Shown here: positions 19,803 through 28,208 of the stretch, in pieces
How positions within the stretch are numbered: position 1 is the first letter of the stretch
Layout of the letters: every line of letters begins with the position of its first letter
NCBI GenBank assembly: GCA_036574075.1
Contig: JAINCN010000044.1
Span: 1-38,722 of the forward strand
Reading direction: 5' to 3'
Length of the DNA stretch: 38,722 bases
Source of the DNA: Deltaproteobacteria bacterium
GTDB lineage: Bacteria; Desulfobacterota; Dissulfuribacteria; Dissulfuribacterales; UBA5754
Translations under genes and position numbers: made by a program
Notes under the pieces: model-generated
What the model was told of the DNA's origin: nothing
The model's input: only the letters and a program-made list of their open reading frames with translations
The model's database searches: none

Positions 19803-19885
19803 CCCATAAAGGAGATCATAGAACGCGATCTGGAGGCAGGGAAACACAAGGGTGTGGTCACCTGTTTCCTCCAGAACCCAATGGA
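19803..19885 (+). pseudogene. glnS: Remnant of the 5' end of glnS (glutaminyl-tRNA synthetase)
   Basis: In one frame the segment reads PIKEIIERDLEAGKHKGVVT, then in the next frame FPPEPNG followed by a stop (TAA). Together these match the conserved GlnRS N-terminus (xFIxxIIxxDLxxGKH...VxTRFPPEPNGYLHIGHAK). One base is missing in the codon between T and F (19863-19864), and nothing of the enzyme remains after 19885. The fragment begins directly at the end of repeat copy 4. Upstream of the repeat, an ATG at 19589 opens a 12-codon run that might be the original start, but that is speculative. Confidence 0.75.
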
Positions 19886-19916
19886 TAAATCCGTTTTAAG
19901 ATCGGCTGGTGGATAT

Positions 19917-20010
<94 letters not shown>

Positions 20011-20020
20011 GTCCGTTTTC

Positions 20021-20470
20021 CTATCTTCGAGCCGCAAAGAAGCTCCGGATCATCTCCCGGCATTCCTCTTCAAGCACCCCGCAGGTCAGCTCCACGCGGT
20101 GGTTGAGTCGCGCGTCCCGCACGATGTCATACAGACTGCCGCATGCACCAGACTTAGGATCGGGCGCCCCGTAAATAAGCCGTCTGATCCTGGCGAGTAC
20201 AATGGCGCCGGCACACATGATACACGGTTCAATTGTAACATAGAGGGAGGTTCCCGTCAGCCGGTAATTGCCGCATGTCCGGGCCGCTTCACGTATGGCA
20301 ATGATCTCCGCGTGGGCCGTGGGGTCCTGGAGGCGGATAGGGGCGTTTCCGGCTTGTGCAAGGACCCTTTTGTCTGCGTCCACGAGGACCGCCCCGACCG
20401 GGACCTCTCCCGCAAGGGCAGCGCGCCTGGCCTCCTCAAGGGCGATTTTCATGAAATAGACGTCATCCAC
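20021..20470 (-). CDS. tadA: tRNA-specific adenosine deaminase TadA
   Basis: Converts the wobble adenosine of tRNA-Arg(ACG) to inosine. It has 149 residues and starts with GTG at 20470 ([17 protein letters not shown] matches the family start). The zinc/catalytic motif HAE (His53, Glu55) and PCIMC (Cys83, Cys86) are intact. [15 protein letters not shown] segment shaping the tRNA pocket is also present. It is 15 bp downstream of radC on the same strand. A second, divergent deaminase of the same superfamily is encoded at 24029. Confidence 0.95.
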   Translation of the reverse strand: MDDVYFMKIALEEARRAALAGEVPVGAVLVDADKRVLAQAGNAPIRLQDPTAHAEIIAIREAARTCGNYRLTGTSLYVTIEPCIMCAGAIVLARIRRLIYGAPDPKSGACGSLYDIVRDARLNHRVELTCGVLEEECREMIRSFFAARR

Positions 20471-20485
20471 GACCGGCCGGTCCCG

Positions 20486-21220
20486 TCACTTTCCCTGGAG
20501 GATCCCTGCGTTACGGCTTGCGATGGATGCCATGATCCCTTCGTCGGCAAAGCTGTAATAGCGTCCGATCTCGCCGATGACGATGTGGTCCAGGACCTCA
20601 ATGTCGAAGAGGCGGGCCGCAAGGTGAAGGCGGCGGGTCAACTCGATGTCCTGGGCGGACGGCTGGACACTGCCTGAGGGGTGGTTGTGGGCGAGGACGA
20701 TCGCAGCCGCGTGGTATTCGAGGGCCTTTTTTACCACCTCCCGGGGATAGACGGCGCTTGCCGTGAGTGTGCCTGTGAAAAGATGCTCCGTCATGATGAC
20801 GGCGTGCTTGGCATCGAGAAAGGTGACGACGAAAATCTCCCGTTTTTCATGGGAAAGGGAGTGCCACAGGTACTCGACAAGGTCAGAAGCGGCCCGGATG
20901 TATGTCTTTTGGACTATGCGTTCCTTGAGGTATTTGCGGGCCACGTCTTGAATGAAACGGACTGCGAAGGCGTTTTTCTCCCCGACTCCAGGAATCCTTG
21001 TCAGTTCAGAGATGGGGGCCTCAAGGACCTGGGCAAGGCCTCCGAAGTGTCTGAGCGCCTCACGCGCCCGGTCCTTGCAGTCCTGACGAGGCGTCCCGAA
21101 GCTGAAGAGGAGTTCAAGGATCTCTTCGTCCGTGAAGACAGAAAGCCCATGGTTCAGAAACTTGTCCCTGAGCCGCTGGCGGTGTCCCTCACCGCGTTTC
21201 TGCCATGCTGCCTTGTCCAT
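20486..21220 (-). CDS. radC: RadC family JAMM protein
   Basis: A 244-residue protein with an N-terminal UPF0758/helix-hairpin-helix region (ELTRIPGVGEKNAF, about 72-85). The C-terminal MPN/JAMM domain contains HNHPSGSVQPSAQD, with metal ligands His178, His180 and Asp191. The original link of RadC to DNA repair is doubtful; the biochemical role of the family is unsettled. Its ATG overlaps the last 32 bases of the upstream L,D-transpeptidase gene, suggesting co-expression. Confidence 0.93.
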   Translation of the reverse strand: MDKAAWQKRGEGHRQRLRDKFLNHGLSVFTDEEILELLFSFGTPRQDCKDRAREALRHFGGLAQVLEAPISELTRIPGVGEKNAFAVRFIQDVARKYLKERIVQKTYIRAASDLVEYLWHSLSHEKREIFVVTFLDAKHAVIMTEHLFTGTLTASAVYPREVVKKALEYHAAAIVLAHNHPSGSVQPSAQDIELTRRLHLAARLFDIEVLDHIVIGEIGRYYSFADEGIMASIASRNAGILQGK

Positions 21221-22241
21221 GATTCAGGGAGGTCGTGGAGGAATGTTGTTGGGAAAATGCAAGCGCCTTGTCAGAGAGCGGGGCAATGGCCCCCCTTCTG
21301 AGGGCATCGGCCACCTCTTGGCGGATCCTTTCCATGATCGTGGAGGGATCTGTCTCTCCTTTGAGTCCTCCAGAAAAGCGGTCGAGCGGCCCCCATTTTC
21401 CGTCTCCGTCCAGGTCTTCTATGACGAGGGCAGGATCCTTTGCATCCATCATATAGAGTCGGCAAGTCAGGGATCTGGTGAAGTCCCTGGTATCGATGAG
21501 CTCTGCCTGGATGATGCCGATGGAGGTCTCTATCCATGCCTCGCCGTGGTAAATGCCATCATCAGGGCAGACCCCGGCGGTGGGATCCGCATCGCGGGGT
21601 GTGGTGAGCGGATAGAGCATCCCGTAGAGGTCCTTTTTGCTGTGGAAGATGAGGATCGGGTCTCCAGGATCTACGGCGGAAAATACCGACCCGATATGAT
21701 CGTTTTCCATGGCGATACAGCCTTCGGTCCAATCGGTGGCCGCCTTTCCGCCAGACTGGTTTACTACGCCCCCGCCGTGAATGCCTATGTGGTTTCCGAG
21801 CTGGGTGTCGCTGGGAGGAGGGAGGGAACGAATATGGGCCGATCGTATTCTTGAGCACTCATCCCGGGTGATGACGTCATGGATAAGGGCCTCGCATGCA
21901 TCCGTCGGGTTGGGATAGGACAGGCCGATGAACTGCTGGAATCTCTTGCTCATTTTCTTGTAGCTGACCTGGTAAAGGCCTTCTGGTGTGGCGCAATCTC
22001 CGATCCTGCGCTTGTCCGAGACCGGATCAACGCCAAGGGAAACGGGAAAGACCATAGGAGAAAGGGCGGGCGTGTACAGGATCAGGATACGGGAGGCCTT
22101 GTCTATGACGACGAGGCGTTCCGGCTGGGCCCAAAGGGAACGGGGATGAACGGCGGCGAAGATGAAGAGGAACAGAAGGGAAAAACGGACCCAAAAAGGT
22201 AATTGACTTTTTATTCCTGTTGATGATAATAAGCTATGCAT
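21189..22241 (-). CDS. L,D-transpeptidase (YkuD domain), exported
   Basis: A periplasmic enzyme expected to cross-link peptidoglycan or attach proteins to it. About 350 residues start from ATG 22241. A signal sequence is visible (FWVRFSLLFLFIFAAVHPRSLWAQ, about 16-39). The YkuD catalytic region has HGGG (His155) and WTEGC (Cys175); the usual SHGC is TEGC here, still with the catalytic Cys. A long C-terminal region (about 200-350), including an acidic DLDGDGKWG calcium-site-like loop, is additional. No clear ribosome site is seen. It is divergent from the Lpp-like gene. Confidence 0.82.
   Translation of the reverse strand: MHSLLSSTGIKSQLPFWVRFSLLFLFIFAAVHPRSLWAQPERLVVIDKASRILILYTPALSPMVFPVSLGVDPVSDKRRIGDCATPEGLYQVSYKKMSKRFQQFIGLSYPNPTDACEALIHDVITRDECSRIRSAHIRSLPPPSDTQLGNHIGIHGGGVVNQSGGKAATDWTEGCIAMENDHIGSVFSAVDPGDPILIFHSKKDLYGMLYPLTTPRDADPTAGVCPDDGIYHGEAWIETSIGIIQAELIDTRDFTRSLTCRLYMMDAKDPALVIEDLDGDGKWGPLDRFSGGLKGETDPSTIMERIRQEVADALRRGAIAPLSDKALAFSQQHSSTTSLNHGQGSMAETR
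22203..22230 (+). promoter_or_regulatory. Sigma70-type promoter of the lipoprotein gene
   Basis: TTGACT (22203-22208) and GATAAT (22225-22230) match five of six at each box, with a 16-bp spacer. The transcript would start near 22237. Its leader carries a CGGGTG-ACGA-CACCCG hairpin (22251-22266) just before the AAAGGAGGG ribosome site. Confidence 0.55.
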
Positions 22242-22291
22242 AACAAAAGACGGGTGACGACACCCGATACACGTAAAGGAGGGATTCACGT

Positions 22292-22570
22292 ATGAAAAAG
22301 GGAGTTACCAAGCTGTTTGTCCTGCCTGCCATGGTGTGCGCCCTGGGTCTTGGGGGTTGTGCCGGTCTCAGCAAGGAAGACCGGGATCTCATGAACAGAG
22401 CCATCAAGGCCTCCGAGGATTGCAAGGCCGCATCCGTTTCTGCCAAGAAGGCCGAGGACGCCGCCCTGGCAGCCCAGAGCGCAGCGAACAAGGCCGCTGA
22501 CGCCGCAGCCCGCGCAGAGGCCGCTGCCAACAAGATGGAAAGGATCTTCAACAAGTCTCTCAAGAAGTAG
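22292..22570 (+). CDS. Lpp/OprI-like murein lipoprotein
   Basis: A 92-residue outer-membrane lipoprotein. The signal peptide ends in the lipobox LGGC (Cys23). The mature part is one alanine-rich heptad helix (AKKAEDAALAAQSAANKAAD then AAARAEAAANKMERIF), as in the trimeric Lpp/OprI alanine zipper. It ends in lysine (KSLKK), the position by which Lpp is linked to diaminopimelate. Its place between two L,D-transpeptidase genes supports peptidoglycan attachment. Small size, strong ribosome site and good promoter suggest high expression. Attachment is inferred. Confidence 0.85.
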   Translation: MKKGVTKLFVLPAMVCALGLGGCAGLSKEDRDLMNRAIKASEDCKAASVSAKKAEDAALAAQSAANKAADAAARAEAAANKMERIFNKSLKK

Positions 22571-22576
22571 TCCCTT

Positions 22577-23506
22577 TCACTGTTGTGCGCGGGGGCGGGC
22601 CACCGCCCTCGCAATCCCATCCTTTTTGACCACGGCCTCCTCGAGAACGGCCTCGTCCACCTTGAGGGGGCCGTACATGTTTTCACATGCCTTGAGCCGG
22701 ATGCGTGCCTCTCTGGCCAGGTCGCCTATCTTCCCCTCGAAATCATCAAAGACCTGGATCCAGCACTGCCCATGTGCCCAGCCGATCTTGACGGGTTCGT
22801 AGGTGATGCGCACCATCGTCCCCACAGGTACGATGGGGTAGAGGGTCGCGATGTCCTCTGGATACAGACGGATGCATCCATGGCTCACCCTTCGGCCCAC
22901 CCCCCAGGGCTTGTTGGTTCCATGGATCCCGTAAGCGGACCGAGAGAGGCGGAAGATGAAGTCCCCGAGTGGGTTCTCTGGCCCCGGCGGTACCTCTGCG
23001 GGAAGGGTGGGGTCTTCCTGCCGAATGGACTCAGGCACGTACCACGTGGGCCTGTCTGTCTTGCTCTTGACCATGTAGATGCCAAGCTGGGTGAGAAATC
23101 CCTCCCTTCCGACCCCGATGGGCGCAGTGAGGACGTAGGCATTCATTCCGGCGGAAAAAAAATAATAGAGACGCATCTCGGCCAGGTTGACGACGATCCC
23201 GGAGGCGAGACGGTCCTGGGGCAGGATGTAGATGTCGGGGAGGATAACCATGGTGTCCTTGCCTGGGATCCAGGGGTCCACGCCGGGGTTGGCCGCGGTG
23301 ATCTGGTTAAATCCGAGGTCGTAGTTTCTGGCGATGTCGAGAAGGGTCGTCTCACCGTCAAGTCTGATCCACTGGGGGCTTCCGTAAACGGTCTGTCCTT
23401 CCTCGATGACAAATGACCTCACGGCCTCGGCGCGGCCTTTCCAAATGAGCAGGGGAAGGATAAAAAGAAGGGTCCATGCAATGTAACGGCAAGAAAAGAC
23501 GTGCAT
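22577..23506 (-). CDS. L,D-transpeptidase, ErfK/YbiS type with LysM
   Basis: A 309-residue periplasmic enzyme. The N-terminal signal (YIAWTLLFILPLLIWKGRAEA) is followed by a LysM-like segment (ETTLLDIARNYDLGFNQITA, about 52-71) and the YkuD domain with GIHGT (His195) and SHGCIRLYPED (His209, Cys211). The architecture matches the ErfK/YbiS group that links Braun's lipoprotein to peptidoglycan. The start at 23506 begins MHVFSCRY; the open frame further upstream overlaps the divergent Cys-rich gene. The 3' end is six bases from the Lpp-like gene, tail to tail. Confidence 0.9.
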   Translation of the reverse strand: MHVFSCRYIAWTLLFILPLLIWKGRAEAVRSFVIEEGQTVYGSPQWIRLDGETTLLDIARNYDLGFNQITAANPGVDPWIPGKDTMVILPDIYILPQDRLASGIVVNLAEMRLYYFFSAGMNAYVLTAPIGVGREGFLTQLGIYMVKSKTDRPTWYVPESIRQEDPTLPAEVPPGPENPLGDFIFRLSRSAYGIHGTNKPWGVGRRVSHGCIRLYPEDIATLYPIVPVGTMVRITYEPVKIGWAHGQCWIQVFDDFEGKIGDLAREARIRLKACENMYGPLKVDEAVLEEAVVKKDGIARAVARPRAQQ

Positions 23507-23546
23507 CTTCACTCGTTCTTCCCCGGTGGGGCCTCCTTGATGAAAA

Positions 23547-24068
23547 ATGATCGGCACACAATATACCATCACTGAAAAGATTTCATGGGCCGAGGACATC
23601 TTTTCCCGTTTCGGCGCAAAGATCCTCGAGGATGAGGACCTCAGCCGCCTGCTCCATGGATATGGGGCAGCCATCACGGAGACCTGGGCATGCATGCGGC
23701 AAAGCGGGGTTTCGCGGGTGTGCTGGCACTGCGCCGTCCATGAAGGCGGGAGTTGCTGTGGAAAGGGGATCGAGGACCGGTTCGACGGGGTCCTCCTTCT
23801 CGTGAATCTCCTTCTCGGAGGAGGTCTTCCCGCCTCACGCTGGGACCCAGAGGGCTGCTGGTTTCTCGGTAAACGTGGCTGCACGATCCCTGCCCGGCAC
23901 GTCATCTGCATTAATTATCTTTGTAGGCGCATCACAGACCGAATTCCTCCTGATTCGCTTAGAATGCTACAGGGGCGGATCGGACAGGAGGCGGATTGCG
24001 CCTTTTTTCTCGAGGAGGCCCTGAAACGGTGGCTTGCAAAACAGGATCAGAAGACGAGAAATGGATGA
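23547..24068 (+). CDS. Cysteine-rich conserved hypothetical protein
   Basis: No named family is recognised. It has 173 residues and about ten cysteines, with a central cluster CWHCAVHEGGSCCGKGIE (about 59-76), then CWFLGKRGCTI and CINYLC. The spacing suggests a metal or iron-sulfur site and is reminiscent of YkgJ-type cysteine-cluster proteins, though not clearly the same family. There is no signal peptide. Its 3' end overlaps the following deaminase gene by 40 bases, so the two are probably made together. The start codon lacks a strong ribosome site. Confidence 0.7.
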   Translation: MIGTQYTITEKISWAEDIFSRFGAKILEDEDLSRLLHGYGAAITETWACMRQSGVSRVCWHCAVHEGGSCCGKGIEDRFDGVLLLVNLLLGGGLPASRWDPEGCWFLGKRGCTIPARHVICINYLCRRITDRIPPDSLRMLQGRIGQEADCAFFLEEALKRWLAKQDQKTRNG

Positions 24069-24574
24069 TGCAGGCCCTTGGTCTGGCCCGGGAGTCCCTG
24101 GAAGCAGGTGAGTTTCCCGTTGGATGCGTGCTCGTTGCCGGCGGTCAGATCGTTGGAAGGGGAAGACGCGTAAGGAGTTTCGGCCCGTTTCAGAATGAGC
24201 TGGATCATGCCGAGATGCGGGCCCTTGCGGATATGTCTGGATCGAGGGGTGCGGTCTCCGGGCTTGTCGCATACTCCACCCTCGAGCCCTGTCTCATGTG
24301 TCTCGGCGGCCTCGTCCTGAATGGGGTCAGGCGGATCGTTTACGCCTATGAGGATGTGATGGGAGGGGCATGCGGGCTTTCGCTCTCTTCTGTTCGGTCT
24401 CGGGCCGAAGCGTCGGAGGGGCCTGGTTTCTACATGTCCTTTGGGCTGGAGATCGTCTGTGGCCTCATGCGTGAGGAAAGCCGTGCGCTCTTAGCGGCCT
24501 TTTTTTCGGATCCGAAGCGGGAGTATTGGAGGGGAAGCCCGCTTGCGCGTCACGCCCTTGGGGGGACCCCATGA
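24029..24574 (+). CDS. TadA-like cytidine/adenosine deaminase-fold protein
   Basis: A zinc deaminase of 181 residues if GTG 24029 is used. This start has a GAGGAGG site at ideal distance; ATG 24065 is an alternative. The motifs are DHAEMRAL (catalytic Glu) and TLEPCLMCLGGLVLNGVRRIVYAYED. The C-terminal half differs from the tadA product at 20021, and this paralogue lacks the [12 protein letters not shown] context, so the substrate may be a free base or nucleoside rather than tRNA. Its stop overlaps the next start (ATGA). Confidence 0.8.
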   Translation: MACKTGSEDEKWMMQALGLARESLEAGEFPVGCVLVAGGQIVGRGRRVRSFGPFQNELDHAEMRALADMSGSRGAVSGLVAYSTLEPCLMCLGGLVLNGVRRIVYAYEDVMGGACGLSLSSVRSRAEASEGPGFYMSFGLEIVCGLMREESRALLAAFFSDPKREYWRGSPLARHALGGTP

Positions 24575-25620
24575 GTCCTGCGGATCCCGTGTCTGTGACC
24601 CGGAGGACCGTCGAGTTCCACGCCGGGACGAAAAACCTCTTCTTTCACGTCCTCACCCAGTGCAACCTGCGCTGTCTTCACTGTTACATCGATCCCTCTC
24701 AGCACGGCCGCTCCGTCCTCGGCCTCAGGGTCATGGAGCAGTGGCTCAGGCTCTTTGGGAACCGCTTCAGGGACCCTGCGGAGGCGAACGTGGTATTTCT
24801 CGGGGGCGAGCCCACCCTGAATCCAGATCTTCCGGCGGCGATCAGAGAGGCCCGGAGGATCGGATACCGTTCTATCACCGTGGATACCAACGGCTTTCTT
24901 TTTCACGATTTCCTCGACCGCGTCTCACCCGAGGACCTGGACTTTCTGAGTTTCAGCCTGGACGGATCCTGCCCTGAGGTGAACGACCGCATTCGGGGTG
25001 AAGGGGTCTTCGGAACCTGTGTCCAAGGGATCGAAAGGGCTGTTGCACGCGGTTTTCCCGTGAGTGTCATCTTCACGGCAAGCCGCCTGAACCTGGGGGA
25101 TCTCTCCAACATGCCTGCGCTCCTCACGGAGCTTGGTGTCACGCGGTTCTTCATCCAGGTGGTTGGGATTCGGGGACGGTCGGCCCTGGAATCGCGGGAG
25201 GCAGGAAGGGATCTCCAGGTCCCCCGCTCCGAGTGGGACGCCGTAGTCCCCGGTGTCGCTCGGCATGCCGCACGCCAGGGGCTTCTCGTCACCTATCCCA
25301 CGGTCTTTCTCGCGCCGGACGCGCCCTTTTCCTGCGCAGGGCTCGTGGCGGAGAACTATTTTGTCTTTCCGAACGGGCGGGTCTATCGTTGTCCTTTATG
25401 CGAGGACTATCCGGTACACTCGCTGGAGCTTAGGGACGGCTCCTTGAGCGAGCGGCCTCCCATCACCGAAAGGGAACTTTTCCCACTTCGAATACCAGAG
25501 GGATGCATTATGAACAGGATCCTCCAACCCGGAAACATCCCTTACGGCCCGGACGGTGAGCCCACAGCGCGAATCGCCTGCTGCATGCTCAAGGAGGAGG
25601 TCCGGCGAGAAGACGCGTGA
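24571..25620 (+). CDS. Radical SAM protein with C-terminal Cys cluster
   Basis: A 349-residue radical SAM enzyme. The 4Fe-4S motif is CNLRCLHC (Cys31, 35, 38) after a TQ. GGEPTLNP is the SAM glycine motif, and SFSLDG lies further on. At the C-terminus a second Cys set (SCAGL, YRCPLCEDYP, GCIMN, CCMLK) and the YFVFPNGRVYRCPL line resemble an auxiliary-cluster (SPASM-like) region. The substrate is unknown. It is translationally coupled to the deaminase upstream. Its 3' end overlaps the convergent transporter gene by 32 bases. Confidence 0.85.
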   Translation: MSPADPVSVTRRTVEFHAGTKNLFFHVLTQCNLRCLHCYIDPSQHGRSVLGLRVMEQWLRLFGNRFRDPAEANVVFLGGEPTLNPDLPAAIREARRIGYRSITVDTNGFLFHDFLDRVSPEDLDFLSFSLDGSCPEVNDRIRGEGVFGTCVQGIERAVARGFPVSVIFTASRLNLGDLSNMPALLTELGVTRFFIQVVGIRGRSALESREAGRDLQVPRSEWDAVVPGVARHAARQGLLVTYPTVFLAPDAPFSCAGLVAENYFVFPNGRVYRCPLCEDYPVHSLELRDGSLSERPPITERELFPLRIPEGCIMNRILQPGNIPYGPDGEPTARIACCMLKEEVRREDA

Positions 25621-26635
25621 GGTCGGGTTCCCGGTCGAGGAGGCCGTGGTCCGCAAGGATCCGTGCAGTCTCTTTCCATGCCTCTTTATCGATCGTGCCC
25701 ACGGATCTCCCCGGCGGGGCCACGAGGGGCCGTGTCGCCGAGATCTGCTCGGCGATGAGCCCCGGCCGGGTCTCGGGATCTCGAAGTCGGACGATCTCCA
25801 CGGCTGCATCGAGGTTTTGAGGGGCCATGGCCTCTTGCCAGCCCTCTATGACCGCTTCCGTGAAGGCGCGGACCTTTTCATCCTGCGTCTCATAAAACGT
25901 GCGCGACGTGATGAGGGAGTTGGCGACAAAAGAGATACCCGCTGAGCCCGGGTCGAAGAACCCGGCCCGCCCCCCGTTTGCCCGGATCTTTTCTGCGAGA
26001 ACCACCCCTTCCACGTTTCGATAGATCGGCCAGAGATCCACCTCCCCCTTCCAGAAAGGGGAGTAATCATAATGAACGGCGTACAGTCTCACGTCCTGAT
26101 CCGTGATCCCATAGCGTTCCATGAGGGCCGAAAAGATGGCCTCGTCGTTTCCACCGTAGGTGATCCCGATGCATCGGCCCTTCAGGTCTGAAACGTCTCG
26201 CACCGTGAATCTCGTTTCGTCGTAGATCCACTGGAGGGGATTGGCCTGAAAGATCTGGGCGAGGACCACGATGTCCGCCCCTTTCCCCGCGGCCTGAAGG
26301 ATCTGATCGGCCGAGGCGATTCCGAACTGGGCGCGACCGAGTTCGATCTCCTTGATGGCGTTGTGCTCCACGCCTCCCTCACTTAGCGCCACCTGAAGCC
26401 CGCGCCTCTCAAAGCCCCCTTTGTCGAGGGCCCAGAGTTCTCCGGCTGTGCTTGCGTTGAAGAGCCATTTTAGGCGGAGCGTCAGGACCTTCGGGCCTTC
26501 ATCCCGTGTCTTGTGTGCGTCACAGGCGGAAAGGGCCCCAAAAAGGCAGGCGATAAGGCACGAAAAGAGAAAGACGGCCCACTGATTCGGGCCGGGATCG
26601 GGTGATGGGGCGTACGTAATCGGCAGTAGAGTCAT
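25589..26635 (-). CDS. ABC transporter substrate-binding lipoprotein, NMT1/THI5-like
   Basis: A 348-residue extracytoplasmic solute-binding protein. The signal ends in a lipobox LSAC (about Cys38). The mature start LRLKWLFNASTAGELWALDKG and GVEHNAIKEIELGRAQFGIASADQILQA are typical of the NMT1/SsuA/THI5-like fold, which binds sulfonates, pyrimidine precursors and similar small molecules. The ligand cannot be read from sequence. Its ATG overlaps the stop of the permease gene (ATGA), giving the order ATPase-permease-binding protein on the minus strand. Confidence 0.88.
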   Translation of the reverse strand: MTLLPITYAPSPDPGPNQWAVFLFSCLIACLFGALSACDAHKTRDEGPKVLTLRLKWLFNASTAGELWALDKGGFERRGLQVALSEGGVEHNAIKEIELGRAQFGIASADQILQAAGKGADIVVLAQIFQANPLQWIYDETRFTVRDVSDLKGRCIGITYGGNDEAIFSALMERYGITDQDVRLYAVHYDYSPFWKGEVDLWPIYRNVEGVVLAEKIRANGGRAGFFDPGSAGISFVANSLITSRTFYETQDEKVRAFTEAVIEGWQEAMAPQNLDAAVEIVRLRDPETRPGLIAEQISATRPLVAPPGRSVGTIDKEAWKETARILADHGLLDREPDLTRLLAGPPP

Positions 26636-27399
26636 ACAGGGGCATCCTCAACCGGATCGAGCCTCTTCTGGACCACCTGTCCCAAGAGCTCGATGAGCGA
26701 TATATAGAGGGAAGAGAATAGCCCGATGAAAAAGAGCGAGACAAGGATGTGGGCGAGATTGCTTTGATACAGGGCCTTACGAATGACGTATCCGATCCCG
26801 TTCGTGGCCACGAGGAATTCGGCTACGATGCTCCCTACCATGGCCATGGTCCCGCTTCCCGCGATCACTGCGAGGATCTTCCCCGCGTTTTCGAAGACCC
26901 GTATGCCAAGGGCGAGCCTGCGTGTGAGTCTCCCTGTCATGGAGAAGAAATGTTCCACGTCTTCCACCGGTTGGGCGAAGATCCCGATGAATGTGAGGAG
27001 AAGGGGAAAATAACAGACCAGAGAGGCGACGAGGATCCGCGATAGGACGCCGTCTCCGAGGAAGATGAAGAGGATGGGGGCAATGGCCACCACAGGAAAG
27101 GCCTGGAGGTTGTAGGCGGCTGTCTTTGTGAGCGCGCCGAGAAAGGAACGTGAGCTCCCCACGAAGGCGACGATGACAGCGAGAAGGATGGAAAATCCAT
27201 GGCCTGCTACGGCCACGGCGGCCGTGTCCGCGACGGCCTCCGTATAGCGCCAGCCGTTTTCGGCGGCTGTGGCAAGGAGTTCGCCAGCCGATGGGATGAG
27301 ATAATCGGAAAGCCGAAAAGCGGCCTTGATCCCGAGGAGCCCTCCGATTCCACAGCCATAGATGAGGAGGAATTCGAGGATGCGGCTGAGAAGTTTCAC
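26632..27399 (-). CDS. ABC transporter permease (BPD inner-membrane type)
   Basis: About 255 residues with six predicted membrane helices. The cytoplasmic coupling loop FENAGKILAVIAGSGTMAMVGSIVAEFLVATNGIGYVI matches the EAA motif region of SsuC/ThiX-like permeases. The GTG at 27399 forms a GTGA overlap with the ATPase stop; a GTG four codons upstream (27411) is also possible. It is coupled at both ends to its partner genes. Confidence 0.9.
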   Translation of the reverse strand: MKLLSRILEFLLIYGCGIGGLLGIKAAFRLSDYLIPSAGELLATAAENGWRYTEAVADTAAVAVAGHGFSILLAVIVAFVGSSRSFLGALTKTAAYNLQAFPVVAIAPILFIFLGDGVLSRILVASLVCYFPLLLTFIGIFAQPVEDVEHFFSMTGRLTRRLALGIRVFENAGKILAVIAGSGTMAMVGSIVAEFLVATNGIGYVIRKALYQSNLAHILVSLFFIGLFSSLYISLIELLGQVVQKRLDPVEDAPV

Positions 27400-28112
27400 G
27401 TGGGTACCCACAATGAGGCCGCCTGGATGATCTGGAAGGCCTTTTTCTGGAGGACGGGTTCGTCTTTGAAGGGAGGTGTGGAGAGATCGAGGCCGTTGAC
27501 AATGCCCGAGATGACGGCAGAACCGAGGTGCGCCTGGGAAAGGACATAGACGGTTCGGGAAAAGGCGGCCACTTCCAGGACGTTGTGGGAGATATAGACG
27601 ATCATCCTGTCGGAAAACCGGCCTTTTACAAGGGACAGGATTCGGTGCCTTAGGGGTTCGTCCACGTTTGCGAGGGCCTCGTCCGTAATGAGGAGGTCAA
27701 AGTCCTGGACAAGATACCGGAGGAGGTTCACCCGGTTTTTCTGGCCGAGGGAGAGGGTGCGAAACCGATGGGACAAAAGCGCGGTGAGCCCGAATTCTTC
27801 GGAAAGCTCCCGGAGGAGTCCCTGCCTATCCTTCGAGGTGACGCGCTCCATGTGCTCCCCGATGGAGAGCCAGCCGGGCAGGCGCTCCTGGTTGTGACAG
27901 TAAAGGGCCTTACGAATGCCGGCCTTTCTGATTTCGCCGTCTGACGGGGTGGCAAGTTCGCACAACAGCCGGGCGAGCGTCGTCTTGCCTGTCCCTGAAA
28001 GGCCGAAAAGGGAGAAAAAGCCCGGTCCCTGGATGTCCATGTCGAGTCCTAAGATAACGGGAGTCTCGGACTCCGGGTAGGAAAACGTGATGTTGCGGCA
28101 GGAGACGAACAT
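27396..28112 (-). CDS. ABC transporter ATP-binding protein
   Basis: A 238-residue nucleotide-binding subunit. Walker A is GLSGTGKTT (37-45), the signature is LSLGQ (120-124, a variant of LSGGQ), Walker B is LLITDE (140-145), and the switch His is in YISHN. The region after the Q-loop (CHNQERLPGW) fits SsuB/TauB-like importers. It starts the three-gene transporter unit. Residues match an active ATPase despite the altered signature glycine. Confidence 0.92.
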   Translation of the reverse strand: MFVSCRNITFSYPESETPVILGLDMDIQGPGFFSLFGLSGTGKTTLARLLCELATPSDGEIRKAGIRKALYCHNQERLPGWLSIGEHMERVTSKDRQGLLRELSEEFGLTALLSHRFRTLSLGQKNRVNLLRYLVQDFDLLITDEALANVDEPLRHRILSLVKGRFSDRMIVYISHNVLEVAAFSRTVYVLSQAHLGSAVISGIVNGLDLSTPPFKDEPVLQKKAFQIIQAASLWVPT

Positions 28113-28208
28113 CAGATGGCGGGATCGTGGCTCACATGCCTTTGGCCCGGAGGGCCGGACCCTGTAAGGACAAGTGCTGGGCGCCGCAAAGGAGGCTTGG
28201 TAACCGTT

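Noticed and set aside
23507-23911. N-terminal extension of the ErfK-type transpeptidase
   Set aside because: The extension is Arg/Pro/Ser-rich, overlaps the opposite Cys-rich gene, and hides the signal peptide that begins after 23506.
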